From assembly GCA_039545275.1 (NCBI GenBank), contig BCHS01000001.1:2062853-2126852 (forward strand): a stretch of DNA of 64,000 nt, in the 5' to 3' direction. The DNA is from Pseudomicrostroma phylloplanum. Lineage: Eukaryota > Basidiomycota > Exobasidiomycetes > Microstromatales. Under the pieces are notes generated by a model. The model was given only the letters and a program-made list of their open reading frames with translations. It was not told the origin of the DNA and ran no database searches. Shown piece after piece: positions 10,701 through 21,285 of this stretch. Within the stretch, counting starts at the first letter, position 1. Every line of letters begins with the position of its first letter. The position numbers were made by a program, and so were the translations under genes.

Positions 10701-12896
10701 GGCTACCTCTCCTCTCTCCTTGCCACGGCAAGCTACGTTGACATCCGAGCCAAGACGGACGTCTATGTCGGCTACCTCCCGGCAAAGGCGCTCGAGCGCA
10801 TCATGGAACAGAAGCCCATTGTGCTCTTGACGTTGAGCAAGCGTCTGCTCAGCCTCTTGTCCCCACTCATCATCCACATCGACTCGGCACTGGATTGGCA
10901 GCAGGTCAGCGCTGGGCAAGTCATCTTCAGAGAAGGAGACCCTTCGGACAGCTTCTACATTGTCATCAATGGTCGGCTGAGGGCCATTAGTGATCGAGAT
11001 GGCTCTGTAGACGTCCTCAGCGAATATGGTCAGGGAGACAGCGTCGGTGAGCTCGACGTCATCACCTCGTCACCACGGAGAAAGACACTTCATGCTATTC
11101 GAGACAGCGAGCTGGCTCGTATGCCCATGACCCTCTTCAATGCCATTGCCGTGCGACACCCTCAGATTACGATTCAAATCTCTCGCATCATTGCTCGCAG
11201 AGTCACACAGGAGATGAAGGATCGACAGGCCACTGCCCACATCCTTCGCAACCAGGTGCCTGGCCTGCCGGATCTGGGACGGAACAATGCCAACTTGCGC
11301 ACGGTAGCCATTGTACCCGTCACGAGAGAGGTTCCCATTACAGAGTTTGCCAACAAGGTGCAGAGCGCCTTTGAAGACACCATTGGTGGTCCCACCTCCT
11401 TTCTCAATCAGAGCAGCGTCATGAGCGTCCTGGGAAGGCATGCTTTTAACCGCATGGGCAAGTTGAAGCTCGCCAGCTGGTTGTCTGAACAAGAGCAGAG
11501 ACATCGATTGGTCCTCTACGTCGTCGACACGGCCGTCAGCTCGCCCTGGGCACAGACGAGTATCCGGCAGGCAGACACGGTGCTCCTCGTTGGCTTTGGA
11601 GACGACCCAGCTGTAGGAGAGTATGAGCGTTTGCTGGTCAGCGTCAAGACTACTGCTCGCAAAGAGCTTGTGCTCCTCCATCCTGAGCGCAGCGTCCCTC
11701 CTGGGTCCACACGCGCCTGGCTCGAGCCTCGACCATGGATCAATGCCCACCACCACGTCGAGATGCCGGGCATCACTCGCTCTCGCGCCGCGCCCATGAC
11801 GACGGACCCGAAGGCCGTCAAGGCGCTGCGCAACCTCAAGGAGCGCCTCGAGAGTGGGCTGCAGCGCTACCGTGTCAAGGGCAGCGCGGCCAATGTTGGC
11901 GGTAGAGCACACCACTATAGCGACTTTGCTCGACTGGCACGGCGACTTTGCGGAAAGAGCATCGGCTTGGTCCTAGGTGGAGGAGGCGCTCGTGGCTGCG
12001 CCCATGTGGGAGTAGTGCAGGCGCTAGAGGAACGAGGCATCCCTATCGACATGATTGGCGGCACGAGCATCGGTAGTCTCATCGGTGGCCTCTATGCAAA
12101 GGAAGGCGAAGTCGTCTCTTCGTACGGACGTGTGAAGAAGTTCAGCGGTCGAATGGCAAGTCTTTGGCGAATGGCTACCGACGTGACGTACCCGCTGGTT
12201 TCCTGGACCACTGGTCATGAGTTCAATCGAGGCATCTTCAAAGCTCTCTCTAACACACACATTGAGGACATGTGGCTGCCCTTCTTCTGCAACACTACCA
12301 ACATCACTTGGTCTCGTATGGAGGTCCACACGAGTGGCTATGCCTGGAGGTATATCCGCGCTTCCATGACCCTCGCCGGACTCATCCCTCCCCTCGTAGA
12401 CGACGGACAGATGCTCGTTGACGGCGGGTACGTGGACAATCTCCCCGTGTCAGTAATGGTGGCCATGGGCGCGCAGAGCATCTTCGCCGTCGATGTAGGC
12501 AGTATCGACGACACCTCTCCTCGCAGCTACGGAGACACCCTTTCTGGTTGGTGGGTCCTAATCAACAAGTGGAACCCCTGGAGCGACGCACGAAACATCC
12601 CCAGTATCCCCGATATCCAAGGAAGACTCACCTACGTCTCCTCTGTCAAGACCCTCGAAGAAGCCAAGCGCATACCAGGTTGTCGCTACATGCGTATGCC
12701 CGTAGAAGGGTTTGGCACCTTGGAGTTTGGGAAGTTTGAAGAGATTTCGAGAATTGGATATGCAGCCGCTTCGAAGATGTTGGCGGATTGGGCTGAAGAC
12801 GGCTTGTTGCCTACGGGAAATGAAGGGGATGCGGAAGAGGTCATGGAGAGGAGGAGGAGAAAGGGAGGGATTAGCGCGAGGAGGAATAGTGTTTGA
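7719..12896 (+). CDS. NTE1: Lysophospholipase NTE1 (patatin-like, cyclic-nucleotide-binding domains)
   Basis: ER-membrane serine esterase that deacylates phosphatidylcholine and lysophosphatidylcholine (family knowledge). About 1725 residues from the ATG at 7719. I prefer this start because upstream in-frame codons are only alternative starts in a low-complexity region. Two hydrophobic segments lie at residues ~45-110. They are followed by cyclic-nucleotide-binding-like domains (about 8160-8480, a split one around 9130-9330 and 10120-10260, and a clear one at 10870-11190 with FREGDPSDSFYIVINGRL). The C-terminal patatin domain has the glycine-rich GLVLGGGGARGCAH, the nucleophile elbow GTSIG (Ser about 1450) and the DGG dyad (Asp about 1568). 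Long Ser/Pro/Gly-rich inserts separate the domains and make it longer than yeast Nte1. No intron is needed. Confidence 0.95.
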   Translation: MENPVIAAASMASAAALASSSAATTGSTPPPSPRDRSITPLLTLIDGFTSIFIALFGLARSLLSFATVTIPHACFTILHYSLTLQLNFISLLVLFLAAVLAVLLWLRYSHRSYERLKEVPLKTDDGFNLHPELNAGTPDTKSSTFHSYLDEFLQAIRVFGFLEKPVFHDLARHLQTKRLLAGDSLSLDSDFSFYIVIDGKVQVFAPLPPESAAKESGFDDEENTGYQLLNEVENGGTLSSLFTILSLFTEDVQLGYREEGLPGDVPPPPPQPMSASAEGLRRRASLLRPGSEQLQLNAAALRNIPNAGEHHSLDQLAGLRRMSEQQVTHSIGESDYTLPSGADNSRPSPPFPADSSPRVTGRPSGSSERGLSPVPQELLPPAQEAVPFNSFSTSPNRTRSASARGQGRMESPVFSAYRRAGSNGRPHTPGSVLSGYSMQTNRGVSMAPPPLSSIGTATGRPSDTLHFEGAGTVGRAVVDTTLAVIPAEAFKRLTKKYPNSAAHIVQVILTRLSRVTFHTAHKYLGLTKEIMRTEKRINEVASFPLPSIFYEQGGMEKLRQRFLPEPVKQGSTGSTAAAAAAAAAAKRGSEDDYFRHGAANASQSSGSGSRNAPSTPWGHPDPPLRTPFPRTSVGPGDLLSMTGDHDMGRSGSPHSASASRSTMRSPPNKHSSNVGGRSVGAASPDTLMDASDDGRPSLGQRIGSTLGSIPNFDLKDEILDCISKAIGIQASQPPSPHLGGGGGYEPSPFINPQDASLHRNSVFNSAFGSLSMLDGMMYEDETSSITGASSFAGVHHAELENEVEVRFFPKGSLLAKAGESHAGLFYVIDGFLDVIVPPEVKVDFEVLPTEQSSKSSAATKKRAEQARGPATTMAKLSREMGTAADGGSGGGGMVRSGSGSGASSKRGSRTNSISSATPRKSAAAPPGSAIGNSLEGSLGAGLRSREPPEALRSGGAMGSKSMGPLPEDASKKPKHNVSPSQQRPIYSVGRGGIAGYLSSLLATASYVDIRAKTDVYVGYLPAKALERIMEQKPIVLLTLSKRLLSLLSPLIIHIDSALDWQQVSAGQVIFREGDPSDSFYIVINGRLRAISDRDGSVDVLSEYGQGDSVGELDVITSSPRRKTLHAIRDSELARMPMTLFNAIAVRHPQITIQISRIIARRVTQEMKDRQATAHILRNQVPGLPDLGRNNANLRTVAIVPVTREVPITEFANKVQSAFEDTIGGPTSFLNQSSVMSVLGRHAFNRMGKLKLASWLSEQEQRHRLVLYVVDTAVSSPWAQTSIRQADTVLLVGFGDDPAVGEYERLLVSVKTTARKELVLLHPERSVPPGSTRAWLEPRPWINAHHHVEMPGITRSRAAPMTTDPKAVKALRNLKERLESGLQRYRVKGSAANVGGRAHHYSDFARLARRLCGKSIGLVLGGGGARGCAHVGVVQALEERGIPIDMIGGTSIGSLIGGLYAKEGEVVSSYGRVKKFSGRMASLWRMATDVTYPLVSWTTGHEFNRGIFKALSNTHIEDMWLPFFCNTTNITWSRMEVHTSGYAWRYIRASMTLAGLIPPLVDDGQMLVDGGYVDNLPVSVMVAMGAQSIFAVDVGSIDDTSPRSYGDTLSGWWVLINKWNPWSDARNIPSIPDIQGRLTYVSSVKTLEEAKRIPGCRYMRMPVEGFGTLEFGKFEEISRIGYAAASKMLADWAEDGLLPTGNEGDAEEVMERRRRKGGISARRNSV

Positions 12897-13153
12897 GGGT
12901 GAGAGGTGGGAGGTGAGACGAGATGGGATGTGGAGGAGTCAGGCCGATCGTGGAATGTATAGTATAGTGGATGGGTCACTCCCCCTCCCTCTCCATTCGA
13001 TTCCCTTGCCGCATCGATCACTCGCAAGAAATTCACTTCTGCTTAGAACTTTCAATCCCGGGTCACGGCTTTCGATACTGTCGTCTACATTGTGTACGTC
13101 GTGCACAATGTGGCACATTCACTGCGTACAAAGCGAGAGGTACATGGCCATGA

Positions 13154-14405
13154 TCACATCTCCTTTTTCTCGGCTGCTGCGATAAGGTCGCGAGCGTCCG
13201 AGATTTCCCTTTCCCAGTAGTTGTTGCCGGCAACAGGTGGGGTCAGACCCAGTCGCTTTATCTCCTCTACTTCCTCTTGCATGAAAGCGAGCTGTGCTTC
13301 CCAGACCGGGAGAAAGATGCGGCTTTGATGAAGTATGGCCTTGTCCACCTCCTCGCCCGTCTCCGGAGGGCTCTCTCCCAGCTGGTAGCGAAGAGAGTTG
13401 CTCAGAGTCTGATGGATAGAGCGAGGCAAGACCAACAAAGTCAGCGTCTTCTACCCCGCAAAGGTCGCCGACTGCTCTTCTCCCGCTGCGAGTACAGCAG
13501 TACAGTACCCCACTCACAATGGCAAAATCCTCTAGGAAGACGGGGAACCTCGCTGGATGTCCTCGGAGAAGACGATACTTGAACCAAATCGTGGGTAGTG
13601 CAACGACGGAGCCGCCTGTTGTTGGTGAGGAGGGAGTGCAAAGTGCGGGGTACAGTGTTCAGCAAGGTCGCGTACAGTATCGTGCAGAGTTCCGCTGACA
13701 CTCACTATTTCGGATGATGGTCCCGCCTTCTGGTAGCCCGATCGCCTCTCCTCCAAAGCTCGTGACTTCCCAGTCCTCCTTTTGAGGGTCCTGCACCAGC
13801 ATCCACACCGAAGCGTTGGTCTCCCAATGATCGAATTCGTCCTCTTGACGCTCGAGGGCTCCCGCAGCGGCTTCATGGGTCTCACCCCTCCAGGCTACCT
13901 TGATCAAGATGACGTTGATTCCCAGCTCTCGATATCCATTCAACATCTCCACCACTTCCGTCTGGTCTTTGTCCTCCCAAATCACCTCCAGCACAGTCTT
14001 GGCATTGGGATACCCTTGAATGACTGCCCAGGAGGCACTTGGCCTCTGCACGTGTCCAGAAGCGAAGACGATAGGGCTGCGTCCGATGAGAAAAGTGTTC
14101 AAGAAGCAACTGTGATCGTTGAGAGATGTTGAGGGTTTCCATGAGGTAGGGAGTGTGGATCAACTCATCTGCACTTCTGAAGTCTGCTTTGCTCGTAGCT
14201 GACCACAGCATACATCACGCACCTGTTCGCAGCCCCCGAGACGAGGTACGTGAATCGTGCCACGAGGGCCCCTGCCATCTTGAAGGTAGTCGAGTATGAA
14301 TGCGTGATGGAGGTCAGGAGTAGGAAGAGGCGGTGATTCAGTGTGGGGACTTGTGCGATGGAGATGGTGAGAGAGAGGAGGAGAGGAGGGGGCAGGTTGA
14401 ATCAT
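13154..14405 (-). CDS. Family A paralogue A1 (type I), possible PD-(D/E)XK-like protein
   Basis: Spliced gene of unknown function. Exon 1 (14405-14223) starts MIQPAPSSPP and ends at GTGCGT. Exon 2 carries the core TVLEVIW...GINVILIKVAWRG (about 13,900-14,020) and ends at GTGAGT near 13,707. A short exon 3 (about 13,523-13,605) encodes ALPTIWFKYRLL...FPVFLEDFAI. The last exon encodes LGLTPPVAGNNYWEREI and stops at 13,154. The exon 2/3 and 3/4 joins keep frame with consensus sites; the 5' edge of exon 2 is uncertain. Relatives have PD-x-S-W before the core, but here it reads RPSASW, so the putative metal-binding Asp is missing. The nuclease-like assignment is inference from motif spacing. Confidence 0.65.
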
Positions 14406-15081
14406 GACTCATCTCCTTTGTTCCGCTCCACCTTGTCCGCGGGAGCAGCCGCGTATGCCACTTTGCTACCGCAATGCGAGCTCCCTCCACAAAGGGCACC
14501 ATGATCCTTGCCTCGACTTCCTTATGTTGCCTTTGTTCGCTGATTCTTTGCGCCCTCGTCACGATGCAGCACGAATCATTGCTACATCAATGCCAGCAAA
14601 CTCGCCGACTTTGGCTTTCTCTCGCCTTTGTTCCACTCCTCTTCGCCCTTTGTCCCACTGCTCGACACTGCAGTATCATCTCCTATGTCATACGCTACAC
14701 ACAGATGCTGAGCTTTCAGCGTGTGACTTCCGAGCAACATCTGAGGAGAGAACACGGAACGCACCGGGTCAAGCTGTCATTGACCGAGTCCTCCAGGACC
14801 TTGCCCAGAGCATCACAAGATTACCTCGACAACGCTGCCTTTCACTTCCTGGACACCCAGGCGGAAGGCCTATGAAGGAAGGACTTTCCCTTTGGTCTCG
14901 GTGACCTCAACGAGCGTCGAGTTCATCGCCCTTCCCAGAGCTGGTCCATAGTCTGAAGATCGCATCGTCTCTCTTTGATACTTCAGTAGCACCTTCGTTC
15001 GTTGCCGCCTCAGATCCTCCGATGCCTCTCGTATTCAGTCATTCACTCTGTAGGCAAGATGGACGAGAGGGAAGGCAGGAT
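14406..15081. other. Intergenic gap between A1 and A2
   Basis: About 675 bases. A plus-strand frame at 14,501-14,875 begins with a hydrophobic stretch but has no family motif, no basic tail and no relative here. I see no supported gene. The gap should contain the A1 promoter. Confidence 0.5.
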
Positions 15082-16198
15082 TTACATTGCCGCATCCTGG
15101 GCCGCTCGCATCCGGGCCTCGAACATTTCAATGTCCCTTTGCCAACGATTGTTGTCAGAGAGGGGAAATCGTAAACCCTGCAATGCCAGCCTTGAGCGAG
15201 CCTGGTGCAAGTGTTGCACCTGCTCCACTAGCCGGTCCCGATCCGCCAGGATCTCAGCGACGGATTGCCGAACCGGGGGATCCTCAGGGAGGCAAACGCT
15301 AGCCAATCGTGCCCCCAGAAGCTTGTGGATGCGTAAAGATGCGGGCAAAGCATATGAGAGACTGAGCATTGTCAGCAATCTCTAGTCAGATCCGCGACGC
15401 TTAGAGGAGACATATCGACTCACCCGAGCAAAGTCGTCCAGGAAGATGGGAACCCTCTCCGGCTCTCCTGGAAGGGCATCGAGGAACCAAGCAGTGGGCA
15501 GAGGGACGATCCGTTGCCCTAGCCGTGAGTACAGTATTGTCAGTTCTGGCGGATGGCACGACAGGTAGAGCCCCTGGTGGAGATAGGACCACTCACTCTT
15601 GTAAGTGCTCCCGGCACGTACCGGAAGACCACTGACTCGAGCCGGGAAGCTCCATATCTCCCACTCTGGAGCTCTGCAGTCTTGCAATAAGACTGATACC
15701 TTGGCATGTTGACGCCAATTTTCGAACTCATTTGGCAGGCGGGGCATATTCCAGATAGCCGTCTCCCCGTCGTGTCCCCTCCACTCGAGCTTGAGCAGCA
15801 CAACGTTTACACCCACCGATCTGTAGTCCCTCAATTCTTGCTCAATCTGGGCTGCGTTCTCATTCGCCCAGACTACCTCCAATACAGTTGTTGCTCTTCC
15901 TCGGGGATGGAGATACCAGGAACCATCAGGCTTCCTGTCGTGAGGATTTGCTCTATCTCGCTCGATACGATTCGCGCTCTGGCAGCGGGCGTGCAGGCGC
16001 ATATCGCTGCAACGATCGCGAGAAGGAGGGTAAGAGATGGAACAGAGGCATTGTCAGACATCTTAGTCACCTGCGCTTGTATTTCGCTTGGCTCGTAGGA
16101 TAGCCGCCTGCGATGGGCTACGTGTAAAGTACCCACCTGTCCAGAGTGCGCATGATGAGGTCGTGGAATTCTCCGATGATTGCCTCGTGTACGGACAT
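15082..16198 (-). CDS. Family A paralogue A2 (type I), possible PD-(D/E)XK-like protein
   Basis: Spliced paralogue of A1. Exon 1 likely starts at 16,198 (MSVHEAIIGEFHDLIMRTL) and ends at GTGGGT. Exon 2 starts after TTGCAG near 16,012, phase-compatible, and includes RKPDGSWYLHPRG, TTVLEVVWANE and GVNVVLLKLEWRG. An intron near 15,525-15,595 separates it from LPTAWFLDALPGEPERVPIF. The last exon (to 15,082) ends NNRWQRDIEMFEARMR, matching the C-termini of A1 and A7. Unlike A1 it keeps the PD of the proposed PD...E...K triad. Gene existence is supported by conservation between copies; function is unknown. Confidence 0.65.
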
Positions 16199-17579
16199 AT
16201 CGGAGGGTGATTGATGTCGAGGGTGAAGAGCAACGATGGGTAGAGGTTGTGGTGGTAGAGAAGAGAGTCAGCATCGATAGCATCGTGATGAGGTGGTGAT
16301 GAGTTCATTTGTTGCCTGTGGTGCCTGAAGCGTTGCTACGACGACGCGGCCGACCCGGCAAGCAGAGGGCGCCCGTTGCTGAGAGCAACGCGGTGATGCA
16401 TCACATCTTGTTCGAGCTTGTGCCATGCTCTTCCCGCTTTGTTCCCCACTACACCTATCACTGTATCGCCCTCGGAAAACGTTGCACACAAAGGCGCAAG
16501 CATGTGACGTAGGGACTCGAGGAGCATGCTTGGCTGACATGTCGTCTATAGCAGCACTGTAGACTCTAGACGTGCCTCGGCATTATACCTCCCTATCCGC
16601 CGCCTCCTCCTCACTCGCCGTTGCTGCTCTCTCGATGGCCCACTGCTCCTGCCTAGCTCTTCCCCGAGGCCTCGGACAGACGACGACGGACATGCAGGCT
16701 ATGACATTTCGATCTGTCGCATACTGTAGCAGTCGAGTCTCCCTATGCTACAGCGGCGGCCTGGCACACTAGAGAATGAATCTTTCGGGGACCAAGAGCT
16801 TGCCGCAATCTGAGATTCGCACCAAATAGACCGCACGATGCTGCCTATGCTTTACAATGGCATCGAAGGCGAAACGCCTTCATTGGGCGAGGGCTAAGTG
16901 TGGCTGCCGGTTGCAGAGCCGCAATGATTGGAAGCGCCGGTGCAGTGAAGCGAGATCTGCTGGAGCTCTACCTGTCCAGCACTGCTGGGTAGTTGCCGTG
17001 CTCGATGGAGCATACCTGCCTCTCCTCTGTGAAGCTGTCATCCATCGGTTCTTTGCCAGTCCGTCCAGTGAGTACTCCTCTGCAAGTCTTTGTCATGCAT
17101 GTTTGCAGAATCTTGGACACAGCTCCCTTCGGTCATATGGGCTGATAGAAGGATGGATGAGCGCGAGCCGTTCAGGACTGATTCTATCAACAGGCGAAAG
17201 GGCACCCAGGACAGAACAAGGGCTGAGCTGCATTGAGGATCCCGACGAACGAATAGCAAAGGCGATCCTGAAGTACGTGAGTGTAGTAGGCCACCTAAGA
17301 CCCCGGATCATCGCCTGACCTGGGAATCCGGTCTCCCCCCCCCCCCTTATACTTGAGCTGCTACGCACACTGTCATCTGTTCTTCCATGTAGATCAGCAG
17401 CGATTCGAAGCGAGTATCGGTTCTATCCCCCTGTACAATTGCATCCGCTGAGTACACGAAGCCACCGTCATCGATACAACCGTCATCCGATCCCATGATA
17501 CATGTCTGAACGCTTGCATCTGCTCTGAAGGGTGCCAGCCTCTGCTCTCGTTGTCCCTCGTCAACAGAAGTATGATGCT
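16199..17579. other. Gap between A2 and A3
   Basis: About 1.4 kb. Frames such as 16,857-17,318 (plus, ATG start) show no domain, signal peptide or relative in the island and are not called. A run of 12 C lies at 17,335-17,346. Confidence 0.5.
17335..17346 (+). repeat. Poly-C homopolymer run
   Basis: Twelve consecutive C bases in the gap upstream of A2 and downstream of A3. Such a tract is prone to length change and sequencing error. Confidence 0.9.
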
Positions 17580-19011
17580 CTAGGCACCACCAAGGTCGGG
17601 TCGTGCCGCCAGAAGGACCGACAGCCGTTCAACGAGCTCTTGTCTCCATTGATCACCCTCGTCTGGACTCTCCAATTCGAGACTCCTTGCATAGGGCTCA
17701 CGAAGAAGCTGAAGCTCGCGCTCCAACAACCCGATCTGTCGCGTTAAGCCTACGCCAGGCCACCCACGATTCCGGGGGTGAAATTTTCGGCAGTGGAGGT
17801 GGAAAGCAAAGTCCTGCCGGGTGGTATGGGAATGGGAGATAAGCAGTGCATCAATGGTCGAGCTTTGCAGGTGAATGGTCCACTGCCGACTAGCTGAAAC
17901 ACTCGAAGAGGACTGCAAGCCTTACCACCAGAAGCTTTTCCAGCAAGATCGGAAAGCACCCGCTCGTCTCGCCCTTTCTCAATCTGGCGCAGAACCACTT
18001 TTTTGGCAGTGCTGCAAGCGCTCCCTCTGAGCGGATGGGGTACATTGAGGCAGTGAGAATTGGCTAGGCAGAGCGCATTGGGGTCCCAAGGTCCAGTCGA
18101 GGATTAGTCTACTCACGCATCTCTGTGGTACGCTCAGGGTGGGATAATCTAATGTCCCTAGCCGGATGACCCACTCTCCAGACTCTTTTGCAGGGATCCT
18201 GGGCGCCTTGAGTTATAAAGAGAATTGAAGCATGTCTGATCCACTCATCCATACTTTCGTTCCAGCCTGGAAGAGCTTGGCGGAGAGCAGCGGCATCCCC
18301 TTCCTGACCTTTCCACCAAATCTTTAGGACCACTGCATTTCTTCCGCTGCTGTGCCAAAGAGAGAGCTCTCGTTCCAGGTCTTCGATGCTCTCTCTGGCC
18401 CAAGAGATCTCTAGCACTGTGTTGATCCTGGTCTCGCTGGGGTCTTTCGACTTGTTCCGAGCCCAACACGAGGTGGGGTTTTTGAAAACATGCGTGTCCG
18501 CAGTAACGCCGGGCACTCCTGCGAGCGGAGATCCTAGCAACGGCTTATTGACTTCAATCCGTGTGCTTTGCGACCGACATTGCTCCCTGGTCCTGAGACA
18601 AAGATGGTTATGACCCCACGATGTCAGCTCCGTCGCGCAGCACAGGGCCCAAATCACCTTGGTGACTCACCGTCTTAGACCTTGGCAGATGAGCTCTTCG
18701 AGAGCATGGCGGAGATACGAATGTGTACGGTCAGCCTCCCACCAAAGCTCGATCAGACCCACACCCTTGGGGAGAGCAGTGGGTATATGACGCGGTGTAG
18801 ACGCAGGGACACCATAAGAAAGCCTAGTGTTGCCCCTCGTGTAGGCCTTGTGGTAGTATTCTAGCGGCCATACACCCAAAGAGAGCCTTCGCTGGGAAGG
18901 ACATTGGTAAGCTTCTCTGAGCAAGCCAGTAAAAGTCTCGTATCGCAGGGCCACAGGAGGCGAGGGTGGGGCGGCGACAACGACAAGGATCTCTTCCTCC
19001 ACATTGGTCAT
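17580..19011 (-). CDS. Family A paralogue A3 (type II), possible PD-(D/E)XK-like protein
   Basis: Four-exon gene. Exon 1 starts at 19,011 (MTNVEEEILVVV, aligned with A4-A6; an in-frame ATG at 19,029 is possible) and carries the type II N-domain with RLSLGVWPLEYYHKA and GVGLIELWW. Exon 2 (to about 18,116) has NTVLEISWARES, GRNAVVLKIWWKGQEGD and ASILFITQGAQD, ending at GTGAGT. Exon 3 (about 17,930-18,030) encodes EGALAALPKKWF...CFPILLEKLL and ends at GTAAGG. Exon 4 has LLERELQLLREPYAR and stops at 17,580. The proposed catalytic PD is NPTSCW here, so Asp is absent. Function unknown. Confidence 0.68.
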
Positions 19012-19029
19012 GTCTTTATCAGCCGACAT

Positions 19030-19993
19030 CAGGTCGAATGGCGTGAGGGAGTTGTATCCGAGATGTTGCGACGCTGAGGAAGATGTGGGTGTTGTTCTAG
19101 CCCTTGAAGATTTTGAGGTCCATTGTCCAGGGGCAAAAGCTGTAAGAAGCATCCGTGAGGGTCTCTTTCTGCCGACCAAGCTGGGAGGCAAAATACATAA
19201 TTGTGCAGCTCGGTGTCTCAGATGCCGTAACCCAGAAGACAATGTTCCGTACATTTTAGCATGCGGCGCCATTGCGCATGTCTATCAGAGATGGTCAAGA
19301 TGAGGGAAGCGAGACCGCGTCCGATGGGCACCAAGGGGTCTTACCCCTGTGGTTGATTCCTCCAGCGTGCCGGCGTAGGCTCTGGCGAACCTCTGCCCCG
19401 GCGATCGCCCAGCAATTTGGCGCGTAGCGTTCGTTCCTCGCTTGATCGATGAGGGCACCTCAGACGCCTGGAGGCTCTCATAGGATAGCACTGCATATTG
19501 GGCACCAGGAAGCGTTCTCTGCCAACAAGTTCTTCTACTCGCTGCTTCAGCGCAGTGCTTGGTTGTTCAGTGCGTGAGCGGCTGCACCTATTGCTTTGCG
19601 TCGTTGCCTGGATGACTTGTATTGCTTCAGAGCATAGCTCTGGCCGTCGATTGCGCCTCTTGCTTACAGTTGATTGCCCTCGAGAAACTGGCAGGGGAGT
19701 TCGCGGCCGGCAACGTGCATCTTGAGTGGTAGTCTCTGCTTCCTGACATTGGCGAGAGCCTAGAGCTGCCAGCAGGCGTCAGGGACTCCACGGCGCCCCT
19801 AGCATTAGGCCTTGCTTTGACTCTGCATGCCTTTGACCTTTGCGGTCTGGCATGGACCGGGGCGTCAAGAGGGCCTTGAAGTAGCTGGACTTTGCTTCAT
19901 GTCGGGCTCTTCGATGCAGCAGACGCCACCGTTGCAACCTTCATTCGTACAGTGCCTCACTTTCGTGTTTACTTTTCCGCAGTGAGATCTGGA
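19030..19993. other. Gap upstream of A3 and of secreted protein B1
   Basis: About 960 bases shared by the divergent genes A3 (minus) and B1 (plus). No convincing gene is visible. It probably contains both promoters. Confidence 0.5.
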
Positions 19994-20374
19994 ATGAGGC
20001 TACACGATCTCCTCCTCTTTGCATCCCTCTGGGCTGTCTTTCTGCAGGCAGGAATGGCCCAACGAAACCTCCCGCTCCATCTCGGAGACAGTCATATCTC
20101 ACCACGCATGAACACTGAAGCAGACGGCTCGAGGCGGATGTTTCAGCTGAGTGCGGGTACTCCTTCTTCACCACGAGGCGATCGTGCAACGCGAGAATGG
20201 CACAAGGCCCGCCAGAAGGTGCATCGGATGAAGACGTATCCGTACAAGACTGCAATCGTCGAAGGAATCAAGAAGGCGGTACACTGCATGGGCCAATGCT
20301 TGAAGGCGACTGTCCTCGAAGAAGAGCGAGTGCTAAGCCCTGATCGGTATGAGCTCCTAGTAGGACATGTATGA
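19994..20374 (+). CDS. Small secreted protein B1 with basic Cys-pair tail
   Basis: A 126-residue protein from the ATG at 19,994. Residues 1-22 form a signal peptide (MRLHDLLLFASLWAVFL...AQ). The middle carries AGTPSSPRGDRATREW, a motif shared with B7 and partly with B6 elsewhere in the island. The C-terminal part is Lys-rich (IVEGIKKAVHCMGQCLKA) with a CxxxC pair, followed by a short acidic end. No known domain is recognised. Secretion is inferred from the signal peptide; an effector or antimicrobial role is a hypothesis from family architecture. Confidence 0.72.
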   Translation: MRLHDLLLFASLWAVFLQAGMAQRNLPLHLGDSHISPRMNTEADGSRRMFQLSAGTPSSPRGDRATREWHKARQKVHRMKTYPYKTAIVEGIKKAVHCMGQCLKATVLEEERVLSPDRYELLVGHV

Positions 20375-20886
20375 GAGCCGAGCATGAGCGGTAGCCGGCT
20401 ATTCTAGTCCGGAGCACATCGCAGGCCTGCTCGCAACGATGGGCCTCGGCTGTTTGATCGCAATGTTGAGGTTTGCAATGGCAACCGCTGCTCAGATATC
20501 TCCCTGCTGGTAGCAATGGTCGAGCATGCCTGCCTTGTGTTTGCTGACACTGAGTGATCTGACGGGCTAGCGTTCGTTTGCGAATGTTACTGGACTCCGT
20601 GTCCCGGAAGTCCGGATGAGAAGTGTGTTGCGTCGCGATGGTTGTCTTTGACTGCCGAGGGTGTCTTGATGAGCGAGAAGAAAGTATATTAAGCCTTTGC
20701 TCTGGCAGAAGGCACTGGCACTCGGATCAGAAAAGTTCAAATAGGCGTCCTGCTTCTCCCTCCTTTCCTCTTCTACTCACCATCCCATCCAATCTCATCG
20801 CATTCCTGAAGCTGGTCTTCTTCCTTTCACTTTCATCACGCTCTGACTAGCTTGTCTTGGAAGGCATTAATTGCTATAGATACACC
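20375..20886. other. B1-B2 intergenic region
   Basis: About 510 bases. It holds a TATA-like gtatattaag and a pyrimidine-rich stretch leading to the B2 start. No gene is called. Confidence 0.5.
20684..20693 (+). promoter_or_regulatory. TATA-like element upstream of B2
   Basis: The sequence gtatattaag lies about 200 bases before the B2 ATG. Sequence match only. Confidence 0.3.
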
Positions 20887-21285
20887 ATGCGTACCTCTTC
20901 TCTACTCTTCGCACTGCTAGCGCTCTCCGCAGGGACATTGGCTCTCCCTTCCGGCACACCATCGCCGGCTGGCTCGCCATCTGGCAGTCCGACCCCTTCC
21001 CCTCGCCCTCACCAAAGTCCAGTGAGAGTCAGTACCAGCATCCTCCCACCCGAGGCACTGCGACGCCTCGGCGATGGCAGCACTCGCGTCGACTATCAGA
21101 TTCCGGGCACCAGGGTCTCATCGCCTCCAGTCTTGCCACTTCACCTTACGCAGGGCCAGAGGATGGCGAATGCGGCATGGGAAGAGAGAGAGAGGCGCGA
21201 GAGGAGGAAGCAAAAGGGAAGCTGGCTTGGCAAGCTCTTTGCATGTGGCAAGCCAAAGAAGGGGGATGGATGTCGCAGCCCCTAG
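20887..21285 (+). CDS. Small secreted protein B2 with basic Cys tail
   Basis: A 132-residue protein. The signal peptide is MRTSSLLFALLALSAGTLA, followed by a Ser/Pro/Gly-rich stretch of about 30 residues. The last 45 residues are highly charged (AWEERERRERRKQKGSW), then LGKLFACGKPKKGDGC. The ATG at 20,887 is chosen because it starts the hydrophobic signal; an in-frame ATG ten codons upstream would bury it. No domain is recognised. Confidence 0.72.
   Translation: MRTSSLLFALLALSAGTLALPSGTPSPAGSPSGSPTPSPRPHQSPVRVSTSILPPEALRRLGDGSTRVDYQIPGTRVSSPPVLPLHLTQGQRMANAAWEERERRERRKQKGSWLGKLFACGKPKKGDGCRSP

Noticed and set aside
11070..11915. A 281-codon minus-strand frame inside NTE1
   Set aside because: Shadow of the NTE1 coding strand in a GC-rich region; no domain.
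14501..14875. Plus-strand frame with a hydrophobic N-terminus between A1 and A2
   Set aside because: It lacks the family tail and linker, has no relative in the window, and its hydrophobic part is cysteine-rich and irregular. It lies in the A1 upstream region.
16857..17318. A 153-codon plus-strand frame starting at ATG
   Set aside because: No domain, signal peptide or paralogue; composition typical of random open frame.
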